The notes: generated by a model not told the origin, from the letters alone. Shown: positions 16,302-24,890, counted from the first letter of the stretch. The stretch is 32,578 nt of DNA from Motiliproteus sp. (GCA_026196225.1 JAPHRD010000113.1:1-32578), one strand, 5' to 3'. Translations and numbers: made by a program.

Positions 16302-19076
16302 CTACAATCTGGCCTGAATAATCGCCTGCTGCAAGGCTTCCTGTTCGAAGGGCTTTCGCAACAGAGTAACGCTTTTATCATCAGTCGGCTGCTTATCAAA
16401 AGAATAGCCGGTAATCAGTACGATTCGACAGTCAGGACGCTCAGTACGCAGTTCCCTGGCCAGATCAAAACCGTCCATCGAGCCAGGCATCATCACATCA
16501 GAAACCACGCCATAAAGTTGATCCAGCTGCCCCGCCAGCTCCAATGCTTCTTCAGCATCGGTGGCTTCCAAGACAGCAAATCCCATCGATGTGAGCTGGG
16601 CACGAACCACCTCCCGAACATCCGCATCATCCTCCACCAACAGCATCAATTCACCCTGGAAGCTTTCTCCTGGTGCTGGTTCAGCGGTTTCAACACCTTC
16701 ACCCTCAGGCTCCGAGTGAGCTGGAAGTAACAGAGAAACAGTGGCCCCTTCACCGGGAGCACTCTGAAGACGAATATAACCACTGGATTGCTTCACAAAA
16801 CCGTAAACCATACTCAATCCAAGCCCCGAACCGGCACCGCCCGGTTTGGTGGTAAAGAAGGGTTCAAATGCCCGCAACATCGATTCCTCAGAGAAGCCCT
16901 CACCGCTATCGAGCACCTGGATCTCAATATAATCTCCCGGTTCTACCGCCTCGTCATAGACCACAGGCCCCCTAATGGTCCGAGGCTCAACCCTAAAGCT
17001 CAATTCCCCGCCTCGCGGCATGGCATCTCGGGCATTAAGCGCCAGATTTACCAACGCATTTTCCAACTGGCTGGGATCGGCATAGACCGCCCCCTGACAC
17101 AGAGTCGGCTCAAAATTCACCTGTATATTGCAGGGCAAAGTGCTGTTGATCAGGCCAATACTATCGGTCACCAATGTCTCCACATTCACCGATGCAGGTG
17201 TCAGTGGTTGGCGACGGGAGAAGGCCAATAGCCGGCTAGTGATGTCGGCACTACGGCGACTGGCCCGAAGCGCAGGTTTCAGATAATCCTGCAAGCCTTC
17301 GATATCCCGAAACTTTTCGTCGGCGACGTTGAGATTACCCAAGACAATGGTCAACAAGTTATTAAAATCGTGAGCTAAACCTCCCGCTAATTGACCGACC
17401 GCGTTCATCCGTTGCGCTTCCGTCAACTTACGCTCGGCCTCTTTTTCCGCAGTGATATCCAATGACAGATTCAGCATGCCGGTAATAAAGCCATCCGCTG
17501 TTCTGTGGGGGATCAGAATTCGTTTGGTGATAATCGTTTCACCGTTACGCTCAATGGGGTATTCATACATCGACTCTTCGCCATTAAGTGCATTCTGAAT
17601 CGGCTCCCAGATATCCTCTAGCATCTGTTCCCCCATCACTTCGCCAACCTTACGACCTACCGCGTCTTCTTTGCTCATGGAGAACATATCGGCATAGCCT
17701 TGGTTAACGAAGCGGTAGCGCAAATCCTTACCTACATAAGCGATCTGGGCTGGCAATGCATCCAGAATCAGGCGCTGACGTTCTTCAATCGTGGCCAATT
17801 CCTGAGTACGGGTTTTTACCTTCTGGTCGAGGGTAAGAATGTTGCCGCTCAACCGCTTGACCATGTCATCAAAAGTACGGGCCAGCACTCCAAGCTCGTC
17901 GTCCCGCTGGATACCACTTTGCGCAGTCAAATCACCTTCACTAACGCGACTGGCCGTTTCTGCCAAACGCGTAATCGGCGAAGTCACCCTGGACACAAAG
18001 AAAAAGGCCAATACCATGGTGACACCGAGTCCGATCAGGGCGATGGTGAGGATGCGCTCACTCAACAATTCGGAACTGCGCCGCAGTTCATCCACATAAA
18101 CCGATGAGCCTATATACCAGTCAAAACCCTCCAGATGACGAACCAGAGAGATTTTCTCATGAACATAGTTTCCGGGGTCGGAGGGTTTGTCCCACTTATA
18201 ATGCAGTTCGCGGCCGGTATCGGCGACTGCCACCAATTCTTCGGCAATAGAATGCTGGGTAACGGGATTTAGCTGGTGGCGAAAATCAACTCCATCCAGA
18301 TTGGGATTGGGGTGGATAAACATTCGATAGTTAGCATCGAAAATATAGAGATAACCGGTTTTGGCGATCTTGATCTGCGCCAATGCTTCTCGTAGCTCGG
18401 CGATGGCAGTTTCAGTGCGCTGTCTTACCTCCGCCTCGATATCGTCCAGATACAAGCCGGAGCCAATGACGATGCCCCACTCAGGAAAATTCTTCACGTA
18501 AGAGATCTTATCGATCTCTTCCGGCTCGCCCAGTCGACGCCATTTGTATTGGTAATAGCCATCACCGTCTGCCTGAGCCATTTTAATAATACGAGGGATA
18601 ACAACCTGCCCTTCGTTACTCTTTAAAGACGAAGCGTCGGCACCGTGAAAACGGGGATCAGGGTGGGAAAGCAATACCGCATCGTAGCTGGAAACCCAAA
18701 CGTAATCTTTATTGCCATAGGTGAAATTACGCAGGCCTTCGAATACCCGCTCGCGGGCTTCCTCCCGGCTCATAAAGCCCAGCTCGACCTGATTAAACGC
18801 ATCCCGTGTATAGGCTTCAGCGAGGGAAACAACGGTTTTCAACTGCCGTTTTTGATTCTCCAATGCCTGGGCACGATAGGTTTCCAGATTGAAGTACATC
18901 TTATTGGCCAGCTCGAACACATTGTTCAGGGCGATGCGACTGGCGTTACGCTCAATGTCGTAGACGGTATCTTTGATCAGTGGAACCGAGTAGAGATACA
19001 CCGCCATATAGAACAGTGCCACGATCACCAAAATCACCGAGAAAAATCGCTGTACTAACTTGGATTTAAATATCAT
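16302..19076 (-). CDS. Double-Cache hybrid sensor histidine kinase
   Basis: A 924-residue inner-membrane sensor kinase. A first helix (about 8-30) and second (about 341-361) bracket a periplasmic sensor of two Cache-type modules (about 60-215, containing FTYGNKDYVWV, and 225-330, containing KTGYLYIFDANY). HAMP (about 360-412), PAS (about 432-545), HisKA with H569 in GGLAHDFNNLL, HATPase_c (N681, DSGEGF at 723-728, GSGLGLSMVYGF) and a C-terminal receiver with D860 (SDVMMPG) and K908 follow. Cache sensors of this kind often bind small carboxylates, amino acids or amines. The gene is followed 40 bases later by the response regulator and lies divergent to a solute importer, so kinase and importer may share a ligand. 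No separate HPt protein is encoded nearby. Confidence 0.93.
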   Translation of the reverse strand: MIFKSKLVQRFFSVILVIVALFYMAVYLYSVPLIKDTVYDIERNASRIALNNVFELANKMYFNLETYRAQALENQKRQLKTVVSLAEAYTRDAFNQVELGFMSREEARERVFEGLRNFTYGNKDYVWVSSYDAVLLSHPDPRFHGADASSLKSNEGQVVIPRIIKMAQADGDGYYQYKWRRLGEPEEIDKISYVKNFPEWGIVIGSGLYLDDIEAEVRQRTETAIAELREALAQIKIAKTGYLYIFDANYRMFIHPNPNLDGVDFRHQLNPVTQHSIAEELVAVADTGRELHYKWDKPSDPGNYVHEKISLVRHLEGFDWYIGSSVYVDELRRSSELLSERILTIALIGLGVTMVLAFFFVSRVTSPITRLAETASRVSEGDLTAQSGIQRDDELGVLARTFDDMVKRLSGNILTLDQKVKTRTQELATIEERQRLILDALPAQIAYVGKDLRYRFVNQGYADMFSMSKEDAVGRKVGEVMGEQMLEDIWEPIQNALNGEESMYEYPIERNGETIITKRILIPHRTADGFITGMLNLSLDITAEKEAERKLTEAQRMNAVGQLAGGLAHDFNNLLTIVLGNLNVADEKFRDIEGLQDYLKPALRASRRSADITSRLLAFSRRQPLTPASVNVETLVTDSIGLINSTLPCNIQVNFEPTLCQGAVYADPSQLENALVNLALNARDAMPRGGELSFRVEPRTIRGPVVYDEAVEPGDYIEIQVLDSGEGFSEESMLRAFEPFFTTKPGGAGSGLGLSMVYGFVKQSSGYIRLQSAPGEGATVSLLLPAHSEPEGEGVETAEPAPGESFQGELMLLVEDDADVREVVRAQLTSMGFAVLEATDAEEALELAGQLDQLYGVVSDVMMPGSMDGFDLARELRTERPDCRIVLITGYSFDKQPTDDKSVTLLRKPFEQEALQQAIIQARL

Positions 19077-19124
19077 TGCTCTACAGACCGCAACAGATTT
19101 AACAGATCCTTACCAGGCCAAATA

Positions 19125-19140
19125 TTGACGTTCACGTCAA
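19125..19140. promoter_or_regulatory. Palindrome TTGACGT-TC-ACGTCAA between kinase and importer genes
   Basis: A perfect inverted repeat with seven-base arms and a two-base spacer, 49 bases upstream of the kinase start and about 180 bases upstream of the importer start. The TTGACG arm also resembles a -35 box, with TATTAC 18 bases downstream on the plus strand. Candidate operator. Confidence 0.55.
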
Positions 19141-19278
19141 CTTAATACTATTACCTATAAGTTTATACAAAGATATCAGCTCGTTACATTTCGTTATATT
19201 TCAGAGAAATTGTAGCAACAGTTGTCCCCTTTAATGGATTCCAGAGTCCAGAAAAGAAAAATAAAGCTTCAGTTAACG

Positions 19279-19296
19279 TAAACGTAAGGACGTTTA
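19279..19296. promoter_or_regulatory. Palindrome TAAACGT-AAGG-ACGTTTA upstream of the importer operon
   Basis: A perfect inverted repeat with seven-base arms and a four-base spacer, ending 27 bases before the ATG at 19324. It shares the ACGT...ACGT core with the palindrome at 19125-19140. The placement close to the start would suit repression or a 5' leader structure. Confidence 0.55.
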
Positions 19297-19323
19297 TTGG
19301 TAGCTGCAGCAAGGGATACAGCT

Positions 19324-20148
19324 ATGAGCCAAGATTACATCCTCGAAACCCGCAACCTCATTAAAGAGTTTAAAGGTTTTACTGCCGTCGACGACGTCAA
19401 CCTGAAGGTCAAACGCGGCACCATCCACGCTCTGATCGGCCCCAACGGTGCCGGTAAGACCACCGTTTTTAATCTGCTGACCAAGTTTTTGAATCCGACT
19501 CGCGGCCAATTGCTCTACAACGGCAAGGACATCACTCGTGCGGATTCCGCCACCATTGCCCGCATGGGCATGGTGCGATCGTTTCAGATCTCTGCGGTCT
19601 TCCCTCACTTGACCGTACTAGAGAATGTACGAGTAGCGTTGCAGCAAAAACGCAACGACAGCTTCTTTTTCTGGCGCTCAGAGAAAAAGCTCGACGAAAT
19701 GAATGATCGAGCTATCGAACTGCTAGACAGCGTTGGCTTAAAAGAATTTGCCAGCGCCCGTGCGGTGGATCTTCCTTATGGCCGCAAGCGCTCACTGGAG
19801 ATCGCCACCACCCTGGCTCTGGACCCGGAACTACTGCTACTGGACGAACCTACGCAGGGAATGGGTCACGAAGATGTTAGCGTCGTCTCCGACTTGATCA
19901 AGGAAGTGGGTAAAAACCGCACCATCCTGATGGTTGAGCACAACCTCAACGTGGTAGCGGATCTGTCCGACACCATCACCGTATTGCAACGGGGCGCCAT
20001 TCTAACCGAAGGCGATTACGCCACCGTTTCTGCCGACCCCCGAGTTCGCGAAGCCTATATGGGTGTCGAAGCGGACCAACCCGCCAACGATGAAGAACCT
20101 CAGGACACCACACCCACTGCCCCAGCCGCTGCGGAGGCCTCCCTATGA
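19324..20148 (+). CDS. LivG-type ABC importer ATPase
   Basis: A 274-residue ATP-binding subunit of a branched-chain-amino-acid/amide-type ABC importer, working on the cytoplasmic face with the LivF-like partner. Walker A is GPNGAGKT (39-46) and Walker B is LLLLDEPTQGMG. The signature loop reads LPYGRKR in place of LSGGQ, a substitution in keeping with the LivG group, and the H-loop is MVEHNLNVV. A proline/acid-rich tail of about 25 residues (AND EEPQDTT-type) follows the ATPase fold. I chose the ATG at 19324, which has an AAGGGA site about eight bases upstream; an in-frame TTG at 19297 would lie next to the palindrome. The stop overlaps the next start as ATGA. It is the first gene of a five-gene operon. 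Confidence 0.92.
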   Translation: MSQDYILETRNLIKEFKGFTAVDDVNLKVKRGTIHALIGPNGAGKTTVFNLLTKFLNPTRGQLLYNGKDITRADSATIARMGMVRSFQISAVFPHLTVLENVRVALQQKRNDSFFFWRSEKKLDEMNDRAIELLDSVGLKEFASARAVDLPYGRKRSLEIATTLALDPELLLLDEPTQGMGHEDVSVVSDLIKEVGKNRTILMVEHNLNVVADLSDTITVLQRGAILTEGDYATVSADPRVREAYMGVEADQPANDEEPQDTTPTAPAAAEASL

Positions 20149-20873
20149 ACGCCATTATGAAAGCCCAATCAACCCGTGAAAAACTACGGATTGCTGATCT
20201 ACACGCATTCTATGGCGAATCCCACATTCTTCATGGCATCGATCTGCAGATCTGTCAGGGCGAACTGGTCACGCTGCTGGGCCGTAACGGTTCCGGGCGC
20301 AGCACCACCCTGCGGGCAATCATGAATATGGTGGGATCGCGCACCGGTTCGGTTAATATCAACGGCCACGAAACCATCGACATGCCTTCACACCAGATCG
20401 CCCATTTAGGTCTGGGCTATTGCCCTGAAGAGCGCGGTATTTTTTCCAGCCTCAATGTTGAAGAAAATCTGTTGCTGCCCCCTAGCGTTCGCTCCGACGG
20501 TATGTCGGTCGAAGAGATCTACGAGATGTTCCCTAACCTGGCGGAACGTCGTAAAAGCCAAGGCACTCGCCTATCCGGTGGTGAACAACAGATGCTGGCG
20601 ATGGCTCGCATCCTCCGCACCGGCGCCAACATCCTGCTATTGGACGAAATTACCGAAGGCCTGGCACCGGTCATCGTCCAGAAGCTGGCGGAAGTCCTGA
20701 CCAAGCTTAAGGAACGCGGCCTGACCATTCTTCTGGTGGAACAGAATTTCCGTTTCGCCGCCCCCATCGCTGACCGCCACTACGTCATGGAACACGGCCA
20801 TATCGCCGAAGAGATCCATGCCCATGAGCTGAAAGCAAAAACTGAATTGTTGAATACCTATCTGGGCGTCTAG
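20145..20873 (+). CDS. LivF-type ABC importer ATPase with Arg in Walker A
   Basis: A 242-residue second ATPase of the importer. The signature LSGGEQQMLAMARIL, Walker B ILLLDEITEGLAP and H-loop LLVEQNFRFA are normal for LivF. The P-loop reads GRNGSGRST (46-54): the near-invariant lysine is Arg52, encoded by CGC. The conserved rest of the fold suggests this is tolerated, possibly with altered ATPase rate, or compensated by the LivG-like site in the heterodimer. Translation is coupled to the previous gene through a four-base ATGA overlap; an alternative ATG lies at 20157. The substrate follows from the binding protein and is not known. Confidence 0.92.
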   Translation: MNAIMKAQSTREKLRIADLHAFYGESHILHGIDLQICQGELVTLLGRNGSGRSTTLRAIMNMVGSRTGSVNINGHETIDMPSHQIAHLGLGYCPEERGIFSSLNVEENLLLPPSVRSDGMSVEEIYEMFPNLAERRKSQGTRLSGGEQQMLAMARILRTGANILLLDEITEGLAPVIVQKLAEVLTKLKERGLTILLVEQNFRFAAPIADRHYVMEHGHIAEEIHAHELKAKTELLNTYLGV

Positions 20874-20957
20874 CCCGGGCAGATAAACGAGCAATGTAAC
20901 TATCGCTTTGAATATCTCTTAGCAACTGGCAATACAAAAAAAACAATGGAGAAAACC

Positions 20958-22181
20958 ATGAAAAAGATCCAAAAAACGCTACTGACTACGGCTCTGGCAA
21001 CCGCCATGACCATGAGCGCTACCGCTCAGGCCAGCCTGTCTGATGACAAGGTTAAAATCGGAGTTCTGGCCGACATGGGTGGCGTTTACGCCGACGTTTG
21101 CGGTCCTGGCTGTGTCGAAGCGGTAAAAATGGCCGTAGAGGATTTCGGTGGCAAGGTACTGGGCAAACCGATTGAAGTGGTCAGCGCTGACGATCAAAAC
21201 AAGCCTGACATCGGTTCCGTCAAGGTACGCGAGTGGGTTGAAAAAGATCAGGTAGACGTTGTTACCGGTCTGGTTTCCTCCGCTGTAACCGGTGCCGTTA
21301 CCAAGGTACTGACGGCTAACGAGAAGATCGCTTTGATCTCCACCTCTGCCAGCCACGCTTTCACCACCAAAGCCTGTTCTCCATTCAACGCTCACTGGAC
21401 TTATGACGTAGTTTCTCTGGCTAACGGTACCGTTAAGCCAATGGTTCAAAGCGGCAAGAAGAAGTGGTTCTTTATCACTGCTGACTACGCTTTCGGTCAC
21501 GCTCTGGAAAAAGTAGCCACCGGCGTAATCAAAGAAAACGGCGGTGAAGTAGTCGGTGGAGTTCGCGCTCCTCTGGGAACTTCCGATTTCTCCTCTTACG
21601 TACTGCAGGCTCAGTCCTCCGGTGCTGACGTAGTTGCTCTGGCGAATGCCGGTGCCGACATGGTTAACTCCCTCAAGACCGCTGCCGAATTCGGTCTGAC
21701 CGAAATGGCCGACGTAGCCGGTCTGCTGGTGTTTACACCTAGCGCCCTGGCTCTGGACCCTGATGTATCTGCAGGCATGAAGCTGACTACCGGTTTCTAC
21801 TGGAACATGGATGATCAGACTCGCGAATGGACCAAGCGTTTCCAAAAGCGTAACGGCGGCAAGATCCCTGCAATGGGTCAGGCCGGTGCTTACTCCGCCA
21901 CCATGCATTACCTGAAAGCTGTTAAAGAAGCAGGCACCGACGAATCTAAAGCTGTTATGGCGCAGATGAAGTCCATGCCAGTTGAAGACTTCTTCTCCCG
22001 TAACGGTTACCTGCGTAAGGATGGCCGCATGGTTCACGACATGCTGCAGGTCAAGATCAAGCCCGCTAGCGAGCGCCAGACTGTTCAAGACCTATACACC
22101 ATCGAGAAAGTAATCGCTGGTGACGACGCCTTCTTGCCCCTAGAGAAGGGTGGTTGCGGATTCGCTCTGAGCCAGAAGTAA
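20958..22181 (+). CDS. Periplasmic amino-acid/amide-type ABC substrate-binding protein
   Basis: A 407-residue type I periplasmic binding protein (Peripla_BP_6-like). The signal peptide ends at about residue 25 (ATAQA). The mature protein starts with KVKIGVLADMGGVYADVCGPG, followed by a two-lobed LivJ-like fold (VDVVTGLVSSAVTGAV, IALISTSASHAFTTKAC, WFFITADYAFGHALE, VVALANAGADMVNSL). Paired cysteines occur in VCGPGC, and single ones in KAC and near the C-terminus in GGCGF. It captures the ligand for the permeases encoded downstream. I chose the ATG at 20958 because GGAG lies eight bases before it; an ATG at 20946 would place the site inside the gene. The codon use looks tuned for high expression (many GCT, GTA, CTG). 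The ligand is not readable: amino acid, amide, aromatic acid or small alcohol-derived compounds are all possible. Confidence 0.92.
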   Translation: MKKIQKTLLTTALATAMTMSATAQASLSDDKVKIGVLADMGGVYADVCGPGCVEAVKMAVEDFGGKVLGKPIEVVSADDQNKPDIGSVKVREWVEKDQVDVVTGLVSSAVTGAVTKVLTANEKIALISTSASHAFTTKACSPFNAHWTYDVVSLANGTVKPMVQSGKKKWFFITADYAFGHALEKVATGVIKENGGEVVGGVRAPLGTSDFSSYVLQAQSSGADVVALANAGADMVNSLKTAAEFGLTEMADVAGLLVFTPSALALDPDVSAGMKLTTGFYWNMDDQTREWTKRFQKRNGGKIPAMGQAGAYSATMHYLKAVKEAGTDESKAVMAQMKSMPVEDFFSRNGYLRKDGRMVHDMLQVKIKPASERQTVQDLYTIEKVIAGDDAFLPLEKGGCGFALSQK

Positions 22182-22204
22182 CCCTTTCGGTCCGGTTGTA
22201 ACGT

Positions 22205-22226
22205 CAGGTCGGGCAACCCCGGCCTG
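22205..22226 (+). promoter_or_regulatory. Stem-loop between binding-protein and permease genes
   Basis: CAGGTCGGG and CCCGGCCTG form a nine-base-pair stem (one G-T pair) with loop CAAC. There is no T-run. It lies 23 bases after the binding-protein stop in a 149-base gap. Such hairpins often protect the abundant binding-protein transcript while letting fewer transcripts reach the permeases. Confidence 0.65.
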
Positions 22227-22330
22227 ATTCCAGCAGACACTCGCTGGCGCAACCGACCGACTCTCTTTACTCCTCGATAACAATAATAGGGGTGCCTGAC
22301 AGCACTCCATAGAACGACTTAGGTGCTGTT

Positions 22331-23218
22331 ATGGCGGAATTTCTTGGAATCAATCTGTTTGGCCTCTTCGGTCAGCTGCTGGTAGGACTGATCAACGGTT
22401 CCTTCTATGCACTGCTGGCATTGGGACTGGCCATCATCTTCGGTCTTTTGAAGATCATCAATTTTTCCCAGGGCGCACTCTACATGCTGGGCGCCTTTGC
22501 CGCCTGGATGGCCCTGGAATATTTACAACTGAATTATTGGTACGCTCTATTTCTGGTACCCATTGTGGTGGGTATTTTCGGTATCCTGCTGGAGCGTTTT
22601 TTGATTCGCCCCATTGCCAATGAAGACCACCTCTACAGCCTGCTGCTGACCTTTGGTATCGCGCTGATTCTGCAGGGTCTCTTTACCGATTGGTACGGCT
22701 CATCCGGTTTGCCTTACGCTATTCCCGAAGAGCTAAAAGGCGGTACTCGTCTGCCCTTTATGTACCTGCCCAACTATCGAGCTTGGATCATCGTCTGCTC
22801 CTTGGCGGTCTGTGCACTCACCTGGTTTATGATCGAAAAAACCAAGTTGGGCGCCTACCTGCGTGCCGGTACCGAAAACCCTCAGCTGATGCAGGCTTTT
22901 GGTATCAACGTGCCTCTAATCGTAACCCTGACTTACGGCTTTGGTGTCGGCTTGGCTGGACTAGCTGGCGTATTGGCCGCTCCAGTCTATTCGGTCTCCC
23001 CCGAGATGGGCTCGAGTATCCTGATCGTAGTGTTCGCTATCGTGGTTATCGGCGGCATGGGCTCCATTGGTGGTGCAATCCTCACCGGCCTGGCCATGGG
23101 TATCGTCGAGGGGCTAACCAAGTATTTCTATCCAGAAGCATCCAACACCGTGATTTTCCTAGTGATGGTTCTGGTACTGCTGACCAAGCCTGCAGGCCTG
23201 TTCGGTAAAGAAGCGTAG
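22331..23218 (+). CDS. LivH-type ABC importer permease
   Basis: A 295-residue inner-membrane permease with about eight hydrophobic segments. Family hallmarks are LLVGLINGSFYALLALGLAIIFGLLKIINFSQG at the N-terminus, IANEDHLYSLLLTFGIALILQG, RAGTENPQLMQAFGIN (the EAA-like cytoplasmic loop that contacts the ATPase) and IVVFAIVVIGGMGSIGGAILTGLAMG. It pairs with the LivM-type subunit encoded ten bases downstream to form the channel. An AGGTG site lies about eight bases before the ATG. The 149-base gap before it contains a stem-loop but no promoter I can defend. Confidence 0.92.
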   Translation: MAEFLGINLFGLFGQLLVGLINGSFYALLALGLAIIFGLLKIINFSQGALYMLGAFAAWMALEYLQLNYWYALFLVPIVVGIFGILLERFLIRPIANEDHLYSLLLTFGIALILQGLFTDWYGSSGLPYAIPEELKGGTRLPFMYLPNYRAWIIVCSLAVCALTWFMIEKTKLGAYLRAGTENPQLMQAFGINVPLIVTLTYGFGVGLAGLAGVLAAPVYSVSPEMGSSILIVVFAIVVIGGMGSIGGAILTGLAMGIVEGLTKYFYPEASNTVIFLVMVLVLLTKPAGLFGKEA

Positions 23219-23228
23219 AGGTATCAAC

Positions 23229-24152
23229 ATGAATAACAAAACTCTTAACTTTAGTATTTTGGCGCTTGCACTGGCAGCACCATTAGTCCTCTATCCCGTG
23301 TTCTTGATGAAGGTACTCTGCTTCGCACTGTTTGCCTGTGCCTTTAACTTGCTACTGGGATTTGTCGGCCTGCTGTCCTTCGGTCACGCCATTTTCCTGG
23401 GCTCCGGCGCCTACATTACCGGCCATTTGATGCTTAACTACAGTATCACCCCGGAAGTGGGCATCCTCGCGGGTGTTGGCGCTTCCGCACTGATCGGTCT
23501 GATATACGGAAAACTGGCGGTCAAGCGCGAAGGAATCTACTTCGCCATGGTCACCCTGGCGCTGGCGCAACTGATGTTCTTCTTCTATCTGCAAGCACCC
23601 TTTACCGGTGGTGAAGATGGTCTTCAAGGCGTACCCCGCGGTTTCCTATTCGGGCTGATTGACCTGTCCGATAACCTCACCATGTACTACTTCGTACTGG
23701 CGATCTTTATCGCCGGCTTCCTGCTGATCTACCGCACCATCCACTCGCCTTTCGGGCAGGTGTTAAAAGCGATTCGTGAAAACGAAGCTCGCGCTATTTC
23801 ACTGGGCTACAAGGTAAACAACTACAAGCTGCAGGCTTTTGTGATATCTGCTGCTCTGGCTGGTTTAGCGGGCTCTACCAAGGCCCTGGTATTCCAGCTA
23901 GCCTCTCTGAATGATGTGCACTGGTTTATGTCAGGCGAAGTGGTGTTGATGACCTTACTGGGCGGCATGGGCACCATCTGGGGTCCAGTGCTGGGAGCCG
24001 GAACCATTGTCGGCCTGCAGAACTTCCTGGCCTCAGGCCCGCTGGCTAACTATATCCATGTGGTAATGGGCGTGGTGTTCGTAGTCTGTGTGTTGGCTTT
24101 CCGCCAAGGTCTGGTTGGCGAACTACAGAAACTGGTTCGCAAAAACTTCTAG
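23229..24152 (+). CDS. LivM-type ABC importer permease
   Basis: A 307-residue inner-membrane permease with about eight to ten hydrophobic segments. Diagnostic segments are FNLLLGFVGLLSFGHAIFLGSGAYITGHL, KREGIYFAMVTLALAQLMFF, VLKAIRENEARAISLGYKVNNYKLQAFVIS (the ATPase-contacting loop) and GEVVLMTLLGGMGTIWGPVLGAG. It begins ten bases after the LivH-type gene with an AGAGG site seven bases upstream, so the two are translated together in equal amounts. It is the last gene of the operon; an intrinsic terminator begins about 90 bases beyond its stop. Confidence 0.92.
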   Translation: MNNKTLNFSILALALAAPLVLYPVFLMKVLCFALFACAFNLLLGFVGLLSFGHAIFLGSGAYITGHLMLNYSITPEVGILAGVGASALIGLIYGKLAVKREGIYFAMVTLALAQLMFFFYLQAPFTGGEDGLQGVPRGFLFGLIDLSDNLTMYYFVLAIFIAGFLLIYRTIHSPFGQVLKAIRENEARAISLGYKVNNYKLQAFVISAALAGLAGSTKALVFQLASLNDVHWFMSGEVVLMTLLGGMGTIWGPVLGAGTIVGLQNFLASGPLANYIHVVMGVVFVVCVLAFRQGLVGELQKLVRKNF

Positions 24153-24242
24153 CCCAACGCTATAGGTTTCCAAGAAGCTTCAAAGACACTTAAGACATTG
24201 TACCGCTAGTCCTATCTAGCACCTGAACCTGACCATAGGTTA

Positions 24243-24268
24243 CCCCCGGCACCGCCGGGGGATTTTTT
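24243..24268 (+). terminator. Strong rho-independent terminator of the ABC importer operon
   Basis: A perfect eight-base-pair GC-rich stem CCCCCGGC/GCCGGGGG with loop ACC, then A and six T. It closes the importer operon. Confidence 0.95.
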
Positions 24269-24359
24269 ATCCTGCAGCCTCACTGCAATTCCTAGTTATC
24301 GACACTATCTTTATTAAAGAACCTCTAAATCCGAATCGTTACTAGAAGCGGGATTGGTT

Positions 24360-24830
24360 ATGGATAACGATAACGCGGGGAACGAAGACCCTTCAATCAC
24401 GGTCGCGAAGATAAACGCACTGCAGGCTATAACCGGCGCCCTTATCGTAGGCCTCTTCAGTGTTTTGACTACATTGTTAGCAACTGGCCATTTCCAGTCT
24501 GCAGCCGAGCCACAAAATACCAGTGGTGACGTTTTGGCAAACCTGCCAAAAGCTGATGTATTAAATGCTCCACATATTGGTTTTTCTTCTAAAGAGATCT
24601 CCCTGAATCTGGATCAATGTATGGAAAATGCAACCCAAGCATTAAATGCAACGGAGTATGGTGGTCTAGAAAAAAGGCGCTTTTTTGCATGGGTCTATCA
24701 CAAAGACATCACAGCACTGATCTGGTGCCATGTGGATCAACAATTGGTAATTTTCTTTACAGCTGGTAAAGAGTGGCAACAAGTGACCGAAGCTGAACAA
24801 AAGCTCCGCCGGCTGTTTCGCCCAAATTGA
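24360..24830 (+). CDS. Hypothetical membrane-anchored protein
   Basis: I do not recognise this gene. It encodes 156 residues with an acidic N-terminus, one transmembrane helix at about 22-42 (ITGALIVGLFSVLTTLLATG) and a soluble C-terminal domain of about 100 residues, probably periplasmic. That domain contains LDQCMENATQALNATEYGG, a WVYHKDITALIWCHVDQQLVIFF segment and an amphipathic end (AEQKLRRLF). Two cysteines (in DQC and WCH) could form a disulfide. The chosen ATG at 24360 follows the preceding TTG-GTT in frame; neither start has a clear ribosome site. It lies after the importer terminator and convergent to the next small gene. Confidence 0.65.
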   Translation: MDNDNAGNEDPSITVAKINALQAITGALIVGLFSVLTTLLATGHFQSAAEPQNTSGDVLANLPKADVLNAPHIGFSSKEISLNLDQCMENATQALNATEYGGLEKRRFFAWVYHKDITALIWCHVDQQLVIFFTAGKEWQQVTEAEQKLRRLFRPN

Positions 24831-24847
24831 GATCGCCAGCACACGAA

Positions 24848-24890
24848 AGTAGCGGCAGTACACAAATTCTCATTTTCGTAAGCCGCTACT
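24848..24890. repeat. 9-base inverted repeat between convergent small genes
   Basis: Perfect arms AGTAGCGGC (24848-24856) and GCCGCTACT (24882-24890) surround 25 bases in the 76-base gap between two convergent genes. It could end transcripts from both sides, though neither side has a T-run. Confidence 0.6.

Noticed and set aside
19765-19800. LPYGRKR in place of LSGGQ in the LivG-type ATPase as a loss of function.
   Set aside because: LivG proteins often have a changed signature loop of the LSYGQQR/LPYGxxR type, so this is family-typical rather than a defect.
20979-22088. A 369-codon minus-strand frame opposite the substrate-binding protein gene.
   Set aside because: Its length reflects the strongly biased codons of the true gene on the other strand; the product looks like no protein and the binding-protein motifs are clear.
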